From: Blastopirellula sediminis
GTDB taxonomy: Bacteria > Planctomycetota > Planctomycetia > Pirellulales > Pirellulaceae
Direction of reading: 5' to 3'
DNA length: 64,000 bases
Assembly: GCF_020966755.1 (NCBI RefSeq)
Contig: NZ_JAJKFT010000010.1
Location: 3,564,284 to 3,628,283 of the forward strand
Shown: in pieces, positions 17,901 to 25,443 of the stretch
Layout of the letters: each line of letters starts with the position of its first letter
Numbering within the stretch: the first letter of the stretch is position 1
The notes under the pieces: generated by a model
Told to the model about the DNA's origin: nothing
Databases searched by the model: none
The model's input: only the letters and a program-made list of their open reading frames with translations
Program-made: the position numbers and the translations under genes

Positions 17901-18758
17901 GGCGCCGTGGTCGCTCCGCTTCAGTTCCAGTCGACCTTGAAATTTGACGAAAAGATCACCGCCCAAACGCTGCAGAGCCTCGTTCTGCAGGCGTCGGACG
18001 AACTCGGCATGGAACGTCCGCAGATTCACCTGCTTCGCGACGGTCTGGCGATTCCGCTGGACAGCAGCGTCAGCGGGACCGAGTGGACGGTTCAGTTGTC
18101 GGGCAGCAAGGAAAACGCGACCAAGATCTTCGACAAGATCCGTAGTGAGCTGACGAGCACCCCGGTTTGGCCTTCGTCGAGCAATATCGGTTCGCAGGTC
18201 GCCGGCGACATGCAGCAAATGGCGGTCTTCGCCCTGGTGCTGAGCCTGGTCGGCGTGGTCGCTTACATCTGGTTCCGCTTCCAAAACCTGGCGTTTGGTC
18301 TGGCGGCGGTTGTGGCGTTGGTCCACGACGTGTTGATCACCTTGGGCGCTTTGGCGCTGACCACCTGGTTGCAGTACGTCTTCGGCTTTATGCAGATCGA
18401 CGAAATGAAGATCAGCTTGCCGGTCGTCGCTGCGTTCCTGACGCTGATCGGTTACTCGCTCAACGATACGATCGTGGTCTTCGACCGTATCCGCGAAGTT
18501 CGCGGTAAGAGTCACGACTTGACCATCGACATGGTGAACGCGTCGATCAACCAGACGTTGGGTCGTACGATCCTGACTTCGTTGACGACCTTCATTGTGG
18601 TCGTGATCCTCTTCTTCCTTGGAGGCGAGGGGGTTCACAGCTTCTCGTTCGCCTTGGTGGTCGGCATCTTCGTCGGTACCTACAGCTCGATCTTCATCGC
18701 TTCGCCGGTGCTGGTCTGGTTGATGGATCGCGAAAAGAAGCGTGGCGCCGCGGCCTAG
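14982..18758 (+). CDS. secDF: Fused protein translocase SecD-SecF with large periplasmic insertion
   Basis: A 1258-residue fusion of SecD and SecF, the proton-driven export motor of the Sec system. The ATG at 14982 has GGAG upstream. Residues 1-125 hold an extra signal-like helix and a second hydrophobic segment before the SecD first helix. The D-L-Q-G-G motif (about 130), the P1 domain, and TM2-6 with VGMSVDANVLIYERIREEL (about 515-535) complete SecD. SecF TM1 is at about 627-645 (DIDFNGG), and TM2-6 with SLNDTIVVFDRIREVRGK are at about 1073-1250. Between them lies a periplasmic segment of about 390 residues with an acidic Pro/Ala/Glu/Lys repeat; typical SecF has about 100 there. A terminator follows. 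Confidence 0.95.
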   Translation: MMRKYVAMTLALVLTAAAMAWGPAVNSDSWLGSLSLIAGTAAQEEALTAPGAPAVEVKVSEAPAAVSSSDGSPLLNLVIALAILGVPIAAGILLANGLRMPAYGWRLALIFVTLTVATTAVIRGWPPKFGIDLQGGVILIYEIDEDETKIYLAEQKTNDQAQDGAKKPAASADQEGSLAYNMNELIANLKNRVNPSGVREVVIRAYGSKQVEVIIPNAESADLAVIKDKITTAGMLEFMIVANVNDHESLLNRAREPKQRGERYVVNSTGRAEGKWVGIRKDEDGAYQWNGFGAFNAALDGSPVQTSEGFLVRGGQGTGQPLQVLMKMEPKPLTGGYLTAARRTYDTNSGGLAVEFNMNSAGASLMTKLTRDNLPDGNRERQLGIVMDDYIVSAPAVRGVIGDRGIITGRFTEADIEKLTGVLQAGKLPVVLRKEPISEQTISATLGDDTIRKGKWAIGISLTLVLAFMAIYYHVAGLVACVAVLMNLVLILAAMILFNADLTLPGIAGLVLTVGMSVDANVLIYERIREELNHGASLRMALVNGFSKATTTIVDANLTTLITALVLYRIGTDQVRGFAVTLVLGIAMSMFTAIFCSRVFFDIAERKKWLTTLTMMPTASGAKFDFLGKRRMAIGISLILIVVGIFAVGARGKSIFDIDFNGGSSVQVYLKEAMPIAKVRAMVSEKLPDVSISAVTLEGKENQIYKIDTSLTGLGKLGSLKITDRAGKSATVDLSNADSLREIATAISDAGTQVSAELTEDRGGILIRDTSNATSGTMSIESAGELDTAARLNLEFAIDGPRYSTGDIPEGVEVVQVELEKIFRTESGESLLVMHNVSVSEVGAIGAESTEPAKTAPPETTSDAAPEKPAVDAQSSNRIRRSDLPADGMLALAQDGEGEKPAPAEEAPAEPAKEEPKTETPAEPAKEEPKAETPAEPAKEEPKTDAPAPMTEAPAAEMPTEEQDPLEEPLIDGGAVVAPLQFQSTLKFDEKITAQTLQSLVLQASDELGMERPQIHLLRDGLAIPLDSSVSGTEWTVQLSGSKENATKIFDKIRSELTSTPVWPSSSNIGSQVAGDMQQMAVFALVLSLVGVVAYIWFRFQNLAFGLAAVVALVHDVLITLGALALTTWLQYVFGFMQIDEMKISLPVVAAFLTLIGYSLNDTIVVFDRIREVRGKSHDLTIDMVNASINQTLGRTILTSLTTFIVVVILFFLGGEGVHSFSFALVVGIFVGTYSSIFIASPVLVWLMDREKKRGAAA

Positions 18759-18787
18759 TTCGCGTAAGCGTTAAAGTTTGACAAACG

Positions 18788-18818
18788 AAAGGGAGATGCA
18801 GCCGCATCTCCCTTTTTT
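18788..18818 (+). terminator. secDF terminator
   Basis: GGGAGATGC pairs with GCATCTCCC around a four-base AGCC loop, extended by A-T pairs, and is followed by six T. It lies 30 bases after the secDF stop and closes the tgt-yajC-secDF operon. Confidence 0.85.
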
Positions 18819-18983
18819 CGTGCGACCTCCGCTTCTCACCGCGTCGTAACAAAGCTTGGCGAAACGCGTCGCCGAGTTGTCTGCAGAGTCTTCGTGTTGC
18901 GAGATAGTCGTACAACTAGAAGAGTCTGCCGCGGCAAAGTTGACGCAAACGCTAGGCGAAGAACGCCGCTTCTGAGAATTTCG

Positions 18984-19050
18984 GTTTCCGTCAGAGAAAA
19001 CGCCTTAGCGGTGCTAGCAATTGGTCGATAATCCATTGCTAGACGGAAAC
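18984..19050 (+). promoter_or_regulatory. Nested inverted repeats upstream of the LysM gene
   Basis: The stretch 18819-19115 has no gene. In it, GTTTCCGTC (18984-18992) pairs with GACGGAAAC (19042-19050). Inside that, CTAGCAAT (19014-19021) pairs with ATTGCTAG (19035-19042), its arms starting 21 bases apart. The position 66 bases before the LysM gene start suggests a leader RNA structure or an operator. No known riboswitch consensus is recognised. Confidence 0.4.
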
Positions 19051-19115
19051 ATTCAGGACTTGTAGCGACGGATTGCGCTCATGGCTTCATGTAGGCCCCA
19101 TTCATGGGAGTCATC

Positions 19116-20045
19116 ATGCCAGGCAATTCGAAACTACTCACGATGGCTGCGATCGGCGTTATTGGCGTCGGCGCTGCGATGCCGTACTGGTCGCGAAGCG
19201 AACTTTCTTCCCCCCTCCCCGCTTCCTCGACGCGCGTTGACGCGTTTATCGGCGATCAGCAACAGCGTCCCGCTGAGCCTGAATTTGTGATGCCGGAAGT
19301 CCGGAAAGCGGTCTCGCTTTCGTCGACTTCCGGTGGTCTGGACGTTGTTGCGTCAGAAACTCCGGTCTTGGCCGACGAGTACCCGGTGGCGATCGCCGCC
19401 GATGCGACGCCGAAGCAGTTGGTCGACCTGAGCCCGCGCGGCTATCAACGGGTCTCCGTCGCTCGTCGTGAGCCTCCGGCCGGTTCGGTGGAATCGTTCG
19501 CCATTCCGGTCGAAATGCCGGCCGGCGACGTTTATCGAGCTCCTGAGCCGCGTCATGTCGAGCGGCCCGCCGTCGAAGCTCCTGCCATCTCGCCAGAGAC
19601 GCAGCAGCCTCCTGCTTCGCGTTGGCAGCCGCAGACGACCTCGATCGTCGCTAATAAGCCGATTCTGCCGAGCGGCGAACTGCGTCAGCCAGAGCCGCAG
19701 CAGTCGTTCGTCCCGCAGCCGCAGTCGTCGCAGCCTCATTACAGCGTTCCGGCCCAGCCGCGTCGTCGGCATCGCCTGGTCGACGGCGATACGCTGCCGA
19801 AGCTGGCCGAGCGATATCTGGGGCGAGCCGATCTCTCGTGGGCGATTTACGAGGCGAACCGGGGCGTGCTAAGCGATCCCGACTTGTTGCCGCTAAAGGT
19901 CGAGATCACGATTCCCGGCAGCGACGAACTGAATGCGGTCCAGCAGCAGCAAGGGAGCGTTTCGGCCTCGTCGTCGACGATGCAGCCGCTCGTGCCGCTC
20001 GGGACTCAGCCGCATCTGCGGATGACGCCGATCAATCACCGGTAA
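19116..20045 (+). CDS. Membrane-anchored LysM-domain protein
   Basis: A 309-residue protein. The ATG at 19116 has GGGAG five bases upstream and is preferred over an ATG four codons earlier. A short N-terminal hydrophobic helix (LTMAAIGVIGVGAAM) serves as signal anchor. Residues about 25-215 are Pro/Gln/Ser-rich and probably unstructured. A single LysM-like module lies near residues 217-270: HRLVDGDTLPKLAERYLG, LSWAIYEANRGVL, LLPLKVEITIPG. LysM binds N-acetylglucosamine polymers such as peptidoglycan, so an envelope role is likely. No catalytic domain is attached. Confidence 0.75.
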   Translation: MPGNSKLLTMAAIGVIGVGAAMPYWSRSELSSPLPASSTRVDAFIGDQQQRPAEPEFVMPEVRKAVSLSSTSGGLDVVASETPVLADEYPVAIAADATPKQLVDLSPRGYQRVSVARREPPAGSVESFAIPVEMPAGDVYRAPEPRHVERPAVEAPAISPETQQPPASRWQPQTTSIVANKPILPSGELRQPEPQQSFVPQPQSSQPHYSVPAQPRRRHRLVDGDTLPKLAERYLGRADLSWAIYEANRGVLSDPDLLPLKVEITIPGSDELNAVQQQQGSVSASSSTMQPLVPLGTQPHLRMTPINHR

Positions 20046-20080
20046 AGAAAAAGGCCCGCACTTGGCGGGCCTTTTTTGTT
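20046..20080. terminator. Bidirectional terminator
   Basis: AAGGCCCGC and GCGGGCCTT form a nine-pair stem with a five-base loop. T6 follows on the plus strand and a T-rich run follows on the minus strand. It separates the convergent LysM and hydrolase genes. Confidence 0.85.
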
Positions 20081-20100
20081 GGCTGTGAGTATCGAGTCGC

Positions 20101-21033
20101 TTATTTGCCGAGCGGGCTTGAGCGATCGGTCCAAGGGAATTCGTCAGCTCGAGCGGCGACGCGATTATCAACCAGGTATTTGATGTCGCGAAGCACGTTG
20201 TAGGCCGGATTCATCAGGAGAGCCGTTCCTTTGGCGTCCCCAGGCTTGGTCGCCAGGAACAGGTCGCGACCGTCGGCCGAGGCGTTCAAGCGGCCGCGGG
20301 AGAGTTGTTTTTCGATTTGCTTCGCATCGCTGTAGTTGCGCGACTCTTCCGAGGCGACCAGCATGATCGAAACCCTGGTTTGCAGCGCCGAGTGGTTGAG
20401 CGCTTGCGACGCGCTAAAGCCTTTAAAGGTCGTTTCGGGCGAGACCAAAACCAGGGCTTTCACGTCCTGACCTTGTTTCAGCCCGGCCAGAATCGGCCAG
20501 CTCCAGTCTTTGGCGGCCCAATTGGCGGCCAGAATGCTGCTGAAGTTGTCGGCGGCGACGATCGTCAAGAGGTCGATGTTCAGCTTGCCTTCATTGTTCT
20601 GGTCCATCAGGAAGCGTTTCACCGCTTCCATGTCTTCGTCCATGAAGAGCTGCATCTGCTGACGTTTGATATCGTCGGTGTCGATCGTCTTGCTGACGCG
20701 ATCGTTCAGTTGAATCGTCCATTGGCTGGCGCCATGCGTGCGGAGATCAGGAACGATCACGGCATAGCCTTCCTGCTTTTGCAAGACCGCGGCCAAGCCG
20801 GCGACGTCTTCCTTCTTCCCCTTCCAGCCATGCAGCATGATGACCGGAATCGCTTTTTTCTCGTTCGGACTGGGGAAGTAAATCGCCTTCAACGCGACGC
20901 CGTCTTTGGTCATCAGCGAGACGTTTTCCGGCGGCGGAATCTTTCCTTTAGCGGCAGGCGGAGCTTGCGCTTGTGTGAAAAGGGCGAAACTAAGAACGAG
21001 CGCCAAAGCGGCGAAAGGTTGGATACGCGACAT
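20101..21033 (-). CDS. Secreted alpha/beta-hydrolase-like protein without nucleophile elbow
   Basis: A 310-residue protein with a signal peptide (about residues 1-23). The alpha/beta-hydrolase fold is suggested by AIPVIMLHGWKGKKEDVAGL (oxyanion region HGW) and YAVIVPDLRTHGAS. The usual GxSxG nucleophile elbow should follow strand 5, but that region reads IVAADNFSSILAANWA, with no GxSxG. VKALVLVSPETTFKGFSA and the C-terminal part resemble dienelactone-hydrolase relatives. It may be catalytically dead or use another residue. Function unknown. The gene converges with the LysM gene. Confidence 0.65.
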   Translation of the reverse strand: MSRIQPFAALALVLSFALFTQAQAPPAAKGKIPPPENVSLMTKDGVALKAIYFPSPNEKKAIPVIMLHGWKGKKEDVAGLAAVLQKQEGYAVIVPDLRTHGASQWTIQLNDRVSKTIDTDDIKRQQMQLFMDEDMEAVKRFLMDQNNEGKLNIDLLTIVAADNFSSILAANWAAKDWSWPILAGLKQGQDVKALVLVSPETTFKGFSASQALNHSALQTRVSIMLVASEESRNYSDAKQIEKQLSRGRLNASADGRDLFLATKPGDAKGTALLMNPAYNVLRDIKYLVDNRVAARADEFPWTDRSSPLGK

Positions 21034-21139
21034 ATTCTTGGCGATTGATAGGGCGGGTGGTTGATTTTAAGTAGAGGAGAGGTCGATACTTACCTCAATC
21101 CTAAAGTCCCAACTCCCTGGGGTCAATCTTTGCGGCCAA

Positions 21140-21796
21140 TTACTTGTTCGTGACGAAAGTTTCGTCCATCGCCAGGTAATCGTGGGCGTCATGCTTGTAG
21201 AAGTCGTGGGCGATCCAAACGGAGATCGACTGCATAAACTTCCGGCGGAACTTGTCTTCGGTCAAACTAGCGGTCGAAAACGTGCCGTTGGCAGGGAATT
21301 CAAGCGTCTGGTCGGTCGATTCGTAGACTGGCTTCCCTTTGTCGTTCATGTCGTAGACCGTGACCGAAAAATCGGCCTTACCCTTGTACATGGACGGGTG
21401 TTCCTGGATTTCGAGGTGGGCCAGGTCGATCGCCAGCACGATGTCCGCGTTGACCCCCTTCCCGACCTTACGAGCGTCCAGCCGGTCCCAATTGGCGGTG
21501 TCTTGCCAGTCGTCGATCTTCTGCTGCGAGATGATCTTGATGTCGGGAACGTTGGCGGCGAGCAGCTTTTCGACCATCACCGCCAGGTTGTGCGACGTGT
21601 CGGTTTCCGAGCGGAACGAAGGGCTGGCGATGCAGACCACCACCACCTTCTTCTCTTTCATGCCGGAGTAGCGAGCCGGAACTTCGTTGGGCGGATAAAG
21701 GAGCGTCGCCACCAGGTTGATGCAGCCGGTCGTCGGGACCAGCGTCAACAGGATCAACAAGGCGATTGAACGGCGGAAGTTGTTGGTTCGATCCAT
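21140..21796 (-). CDS. Hypothetical lipoprotein
   Basis: A 218-residue lipoprotein with a basic N-terminus, a hydrophobic helix and lipobox VPTTGC, giving Cys at about residue 25. The mature part begins NLVATLLYPPNEVPARYSGM, then VVVVCIASPSF. LLAANVPDIKIISQQKIDDW and GVNADIVLAIDLAHLEI suggest an alternating alpha/beta fold similar to envelope lipoproteins that probe component availability. SLTEDKFRRKFMQSISVWIAHDFYKHD ends the protein. No family is recognised with confidence. It lies 68 bases after a DUF2752 gene on the same strand and may be cotranscribed. Confidence 0.65.
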   Translation of the reverse strand: MDRTNNFRRSIALLILLTLVPTTGCINLVATLLYPPNEVPARYSGMKEKKVVVVCIASPSFRSETDTSHNLAVMVEKLLAANVPDIKIISQQKIDDWQDTANWDRLDARKVGKGVNADIVLAIDLAHLEIQEHPSMYKGKADFSVTVYDMNDKGKPVYESTDQTLEFPANGTFSTASLTEDKFRRKFMQSISVWIAHDFYKHDAHDYLAMDETFVTNK

Positions 21797-21864
21797 CGAA
21801 GTTCTTCCCGCAGGATTCTAAAGTCGAGCGTCATCCTGACGCGTGATTGGTGGTGACTGTCGTT

Positions 21865-22302
21865 TCATGACATCACGCGGAATAGCCACTCGGCGACCAT
21901 CACCGCAGCGATGCTGCAAACGACGACCAAGGCTACGATCTCGTTGGGATATCCCAGCGGAGGTCGACCTCGAAACGCCGTAACTAATAGCCAAGGAGCG
22001 CTGGCCATCGCCGTGAGCCCTAACAGAAAGCCGGCGGCGTTCGAGCGAATCGAACCGACGACGTTTCCTTTCGTCAGGTAAGCCCACGAGGTCGTCATTC
22101 CGCACGCTGGGCAGCGAACGCCGAACCAAACTCGCGAGGAACATGGGGGCAAGCCAAGTTGCTGATGCGTTCCCAGGCCCTGGTTGTTTGGCGTTAGCAT
22201 CGCGGCCGTACCCAACAGTCCGGCGACAATCAGCCCGACCAGTCCCAGCAGCGATCTGCGGAACCAGCCAAGCGAACCGGATGAGGGGGGCGGAGCGCTC
22301 AT
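21865..22302 (-). CDS. DUF2752 membrane protein
   Basis: A 145-residue membrane protein with three likely transmembrane helices (about 14-34, 90-112, 120-140). The DUF2752 signature is clear: PPCSSRVWFGVRCPACGMTTSWAYLTKGN, with the CPxCGxT motif and the partner Cys upstream. The function of DUF2752 is unknown; the paired Cys suggest metal or redox binding. It lies between ymdB (57 bases upstream on the same strand) and a lipoprotein gene. Confidence 0.85.
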   Translation of the reverse strand: MSAPPPSSGSLGWFRRSLLGLVGLIVAGLLGTAAMLTPNNQGLGTHQQLGLPPCSSRVWFGVRCPACGMTTSWAYLTKGNVVGSIRSNAAGFLLGLTAMASAPWLLVTAFRGRPPLGYPNEIVALVVVCSIAAVMVAEWLFRVMS

Positions 22303-22359
22303 AAAGCTATCAGGCGGCGGAGGTTACAGAAGTCTTGATGCGACGACAAGAGCAAAACG

Positions 22360-23187
22360 TCAGCCAGACGCATCTTTTGAGTATTCGGCCTGAAGGGCTT
22401 TCGCTTCCTCTTCGCGAATCTGAATTCGCCGGATAGAGACGGCCCGGCCTGTTTCTGGATCGACATCGACGATGCTGCCGCTCAGGCGAACGTCATCCCG
22501 AGCGACGTCAAACTGGGTAGGACGGAAGGTTACGGTCGTTTCGGTGACCCGTTCAATGTTCCGGCCAATGATGCTTTCGTGCGGTCCCGTCATCCCGATG
22601 TCGCACTGGAACGCGGTTCCCCCTTTGAAGATCTGCTCATCGGCGGTCGGCACATGGGTATGGGTTCCCAGCACGTAGGAGACTCGCCCGTCGAGATAGC
22701 GCCCCATCACTTGCTTGTCGCTGGTCGCTTCGGCATGGAAGTCGACGCAGCGAATTTTGATGCTAGCGGGGATTGTCGCCAGCACGCGATCGATCGCTTC
22801 CCAGGGGCAATCGACCGGACGCATAAAGACGCGCCCCATGATGCTGATGACGGCGACTCGAATCCCTCCGGACGCTTCGACGATGGCGAACTCTTTGCCA
22901 GGCGCCGACTTGGGGTAGTTGGCCGGTTTGACGATGTTGTTTTGCGACTGCAGCGTCTGGAACAGCTCTTTGCGACGGTAGATGTGATCTCCCATCGTGA
23001 TGCAGTCGACGCCGCAATCGATCAACTCGCGATAGGCGGCTGGGTTCAAGCCCGAGCCGCCGCAGGCGTTTTCGGCATTGGCGACAATCAGGCTCAGCCC
23101 TTCGCGCCGCCGCAGTCCATGAAGCGCCATCCGCACGATGTCGCGTCCTGGTTTGCCGACGATGTCGCCAATGTGCAAAATCCGCAC
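22360..23187 (-). CDS. ymdB: YmdB-family metallophosphoesterase
   Basis: A 275-residue protein of the TIGR00282 calcineurin-like family. Motifs: MRILHIGDIVGKPGRD with the first metal Asp, NAENACGGSGL, ITMGDHIYRRKEL, VDFHAEATSDKQVMGRYLDGRVSYVLGTHTHVPTADE and CDIGMTGPHESIIG. The Bacillus relative hydrolyses cyclic nucleotides and affects biofilm and motility decisions. The usual GNH motif reads GDH here. The gene follows rny by 18 bases; this rny-ymdB pairing is common in bacteria and suggests a shared role in RNA or nucleotide signalling. Confidence 0.92.
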   Translation of the reverse strand: MRILHIGDIVGKPGRDIVRMALHGLRRREGLSLIVANAENACGGSGLNPAAYRELIDCGVDCITMGDHIYRRKELFQTLQSQNNIVKPANYPKSAPGKEFAIVEASGGIRVAVISIMGRVFMRPVDCPWEAIDRVLATIPASIKIRCVDFHAEATSDKQVMGRYLDGRVSYVLGTHTHVPTADEQIFKGGTAFQCDIGMTGPHESIIGRNIERVTETTVTFRPTQFDVARDDVRLSGSIVDVDPETGRAVSIRRIQIREEEAKALQAEYSKDASG

Positions 23188-23205
23188 TGCTTCTCCTTCG
23201 CTGCT

Positions 23206-24759
23206 TTAGCGTGCGAACTCGGTAAAACGAGATTCGCGCACCACGGTCACTTTGATTTCGCCGGGATAGGTCAGCTGGGCCTCGAAAGCCTTGGCGATGT
23301 CGCGGGAGATCTTCGCCGCTTTCTCGTCATCGGTGTCACGGCTGCTGGCGATCACGCGTAGTTCGCGACCCGCTTGAATCGCGAACGCCTGTTCGACGCC
23401 GTTGAAGCCGCGAGCGATCGCTTCCAGCTCTTCCATCCGCTTGATGTAGCGTTCGAGCGTTTCGCGACGAGCTCCCGGACGAGACGCACTGGCCGCATCG
23501 GCCGTCGCGACCAACATGGTGTAGGGATATTCAGTGATGATTTCGTCGTGATGTCCGAACGCGGCGTGAACCACTTCCGGCGACTCGCCATGCCGTTTGA
23601 GCAGGTCGGCGCCGATCTTCGGGTGTCCCCCTTCCAGTTCATGGTCGGCCGCTTTGCCGATGTCGTGCAACAACCCGGCGCGACGAGCGATCCGCGCGTC
23701 GAGCCCGATCATTTCGGCCAGCATACCGGCGATGAAGCCGACTTCGATCGAATGCCGCAGCACGTTCTGGCTATAGCTGGTCCGGAAGTGAAGCCGGCCG
23801 AGCATGTGAATCAACCGGGGATGGAGACCGAGCACGTCCGCTTCGCTCGCCGCTTCCTCTCCCTTTTTGTTGATGACGTTTTCGATTTCGGCTTGCGTCT
23901 CTTTGACCACTTCCTCGATCCGCGTCGGATGGATGCGGCCGTCGGCGATCAGCTTGTTGAGCGAGATCCGGGCGATTTCGCGGCGAACCGGATCGAAACC
24001 GCTCACGATCACCACGCCGGGCGTGTCGTCGATGATGACGTCGACGCCGGTCTCTTTTTCAAAGGAGCGAATGTTGCGACCTTCGCGGCCGATGATGCGT
24101 CCCTTGATGTCGTCGGTCGGAATGTCGATCGCGCTGGTGGTCGACTCAGCCGTGTGAGCGGCGGCGAATCGCTGAATCGCGGTCAGCAGCATGTCCTGCG
24201 CTTGTTGCTTGCAGGTTTCTTCCACGCGGCGCTGATGCTTCAAGATCAGGGCGCCGGTTTCCCCTTGCAGTTCCTGGTCGAGCAAACGCAGGAGTTCAGC
24301 TTTCGCTTCGTCGCGATTGAGGCCGCTCATCTTGTGCAGGCGTTCCTGCTGTTCGCGGGTAATCGCCTTCAGCTCGTCCGACTTGCGGCTGGCGTCTTCG
24401 ATTTTCTCGGTCAGGCGGCGTTCTTTGGATTCGACCATGTGCTCTTGCTTGCGCAAGTGGGTCGCTTGCTGTTCGAGCGACTCTTCGCGGCGGTCGAGCG
24501 ATTTTTCGCGGTCGCGGATTTCATCGCGGCTGCGGTTCAGTTCGGCTTCGGCCTTGGTCTTGAAATCGATCGCCTCTTCCTTGGCTTCGATTTTGGCTTC
24601 TTTGAGCAGGTTGTCGGCGTCTTGTTTGGCACGTTCCAGGATTTGCTGCGCTTCGGTTTCGGCATCCTTTTTCCGCAACCGGTCAATAATCTTGACGAGC
24701 ACAATCGCGATCGCAAAGCCGACGACGGCGAAGATCGCGTAGGTTAATGCGTCAGGCAC
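23206..24759 (-). CDS. rny: Ribonuclease Y
   Basis: A 517-residue membrane-anchored endoribonuclease that starts RNA decay. The GTG at 24759 has GGGAG about nine bases upstream and gives the usual family length; an in-frame start at 24843 would add an unlikely leader. Order: one N-terminal TM helix (about 4-22), a long charged coiled coil (about 30-200), a KH domain with [30 protein letters not shown], then an HD domain with [26 protein letters not shown], and a C-terminal domain ending [16 protein letters not shown]. All metal-binding HD residues appear present. Likely operon with ymdB. Confidence 0.96.
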   Translation of the reverse strand: MPDALTYAIFAVVGFAIAIVLVKIIDRLRKKDAETEAQQILERAKQDADNLLKEAKIEAKEEAIDFKTKAEAELNRSRDEIRDREKSLDRREESLEQQATHLRKQEHMVESKERRLTEKIEDASRKSDELKAITREQQERLHKMSGLNRDEAKAELLRLLDQELQGETGALILKHQRRVEETCKQQAQDMLLTAIQRFAAAHTAESTTSAIDIPTDDIKGRIIGREGRNIRSFEKETGVDVIIDDTPGVVIVSGFDPVRREIARISLNKLIADGRIHPTRIEEVVKETQAEIENVINKKGEEAASEADVLGLHPRLIHMLGRLHFRTSYSQNVLRHSIEVGFIAGMLAEMIGLDARIARRAGLLHDIGKAADHELEGGHPKIGADLLKRHGESPEVVHAAFGHHDEIITEYPYTMLVATADAASASRPGARRETLERYIKRMEELEAIARGFNGVEQAFAIQAGRELRVIASSRDTDDEKAAKISRDIAKAFEAQLTYPGEIKVTVVRESRFTEFAR

Positions 24760-25443
24760 GTACGATATCTCCCTCAATGGAAATGGGAGCGACTCCGGCG
24801 CTCGCTTAGGCGCATAATGCGCCGCTACGGCGTCGTCCACCACGCGCTTGCAGAGGGAAATTGAGAATCGAGCGACGAAGCTTCCGCTAAGTTAGCGGTC
24901 GGCTCGCTGGCGATCGGGATGGCGACCAGATGCCGACCGTGGCGGGCTGCCTCGCTCGATATGGCACGAGCCGCATCGAGCTAGAAATTCGGTCGGCAAT
25001 GTTTCGGCGTCAAGTTCTAGCCAACCCAGCAGCGGCAAAGCCACCACCAGCTTGGGACGCGAATGCGGATAGAACGAACGACCGCTTCTTTTCGGCGCGC
25101 GAGCCGGTCCAAGCACGTAGCACTTGCTCGGGCAAACTCGCATCATCAGACGCAAAAAGAGAAGAAGCAGTGGTTGCATCGGTTCGTCTCGCTATTCGCA
25201 GGGACTAGATTTCCGGAACCAGGATCCAAGTGCTCGAAGGCAATTTCCGCCTGTCGCGGGGCGGACTATCGACATGCGGGGCAAGCCGAAAAAGTCGCTG
25301 GGTGCGATGGGTAATTGTCATCGTAAACGGCGCGTCGCAACTTAACGCTGCGAAACCGTTTAAGGTATGTTAACAGACTAATGACGCCCTGGGAAGATTT
25401 GCCTTCCCCCCTTTCTTCCCCCACTGTCGGAAAACCGTAGGTA
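24760..25443. other. Long intergenic region between divergent rny and tilS
   Basis: About 680 bases without a supportable gene. Short open frames exist but lack ribosome sites and family signatures. A perfect 15-base palindrome, GGCGCAT-A-ATGCGCC, lies at 24809-24823, 50 bases upstream of rny. I looked for conserved cores of SRP RNA, RNase P RNA and tmRNA and saw none. It must hold the promoters of both rny and tilS; a small RNA cannot be excluded. Confidence 0.45.

Noticed and set aside
16071..18638. An 855-codon open frame on the minus strand
   Set aside because: It lies inside secDF on the other strand, has the Arg/Asp/Gln-rich composition of a GC-rich shadow frame, and shows no ribosome site or family motif.
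23374..24747. A 457-codon plus-strand frame
   Set aside because: It is antisense to the rny gene, whose KH and HD motifs are unambiguous.
24892..25345. Several short frames between rny and tilS
   Set aside because: They overlap each other on both strands, have atypical Arg/Ser-rich composition and no recognisable start signal.
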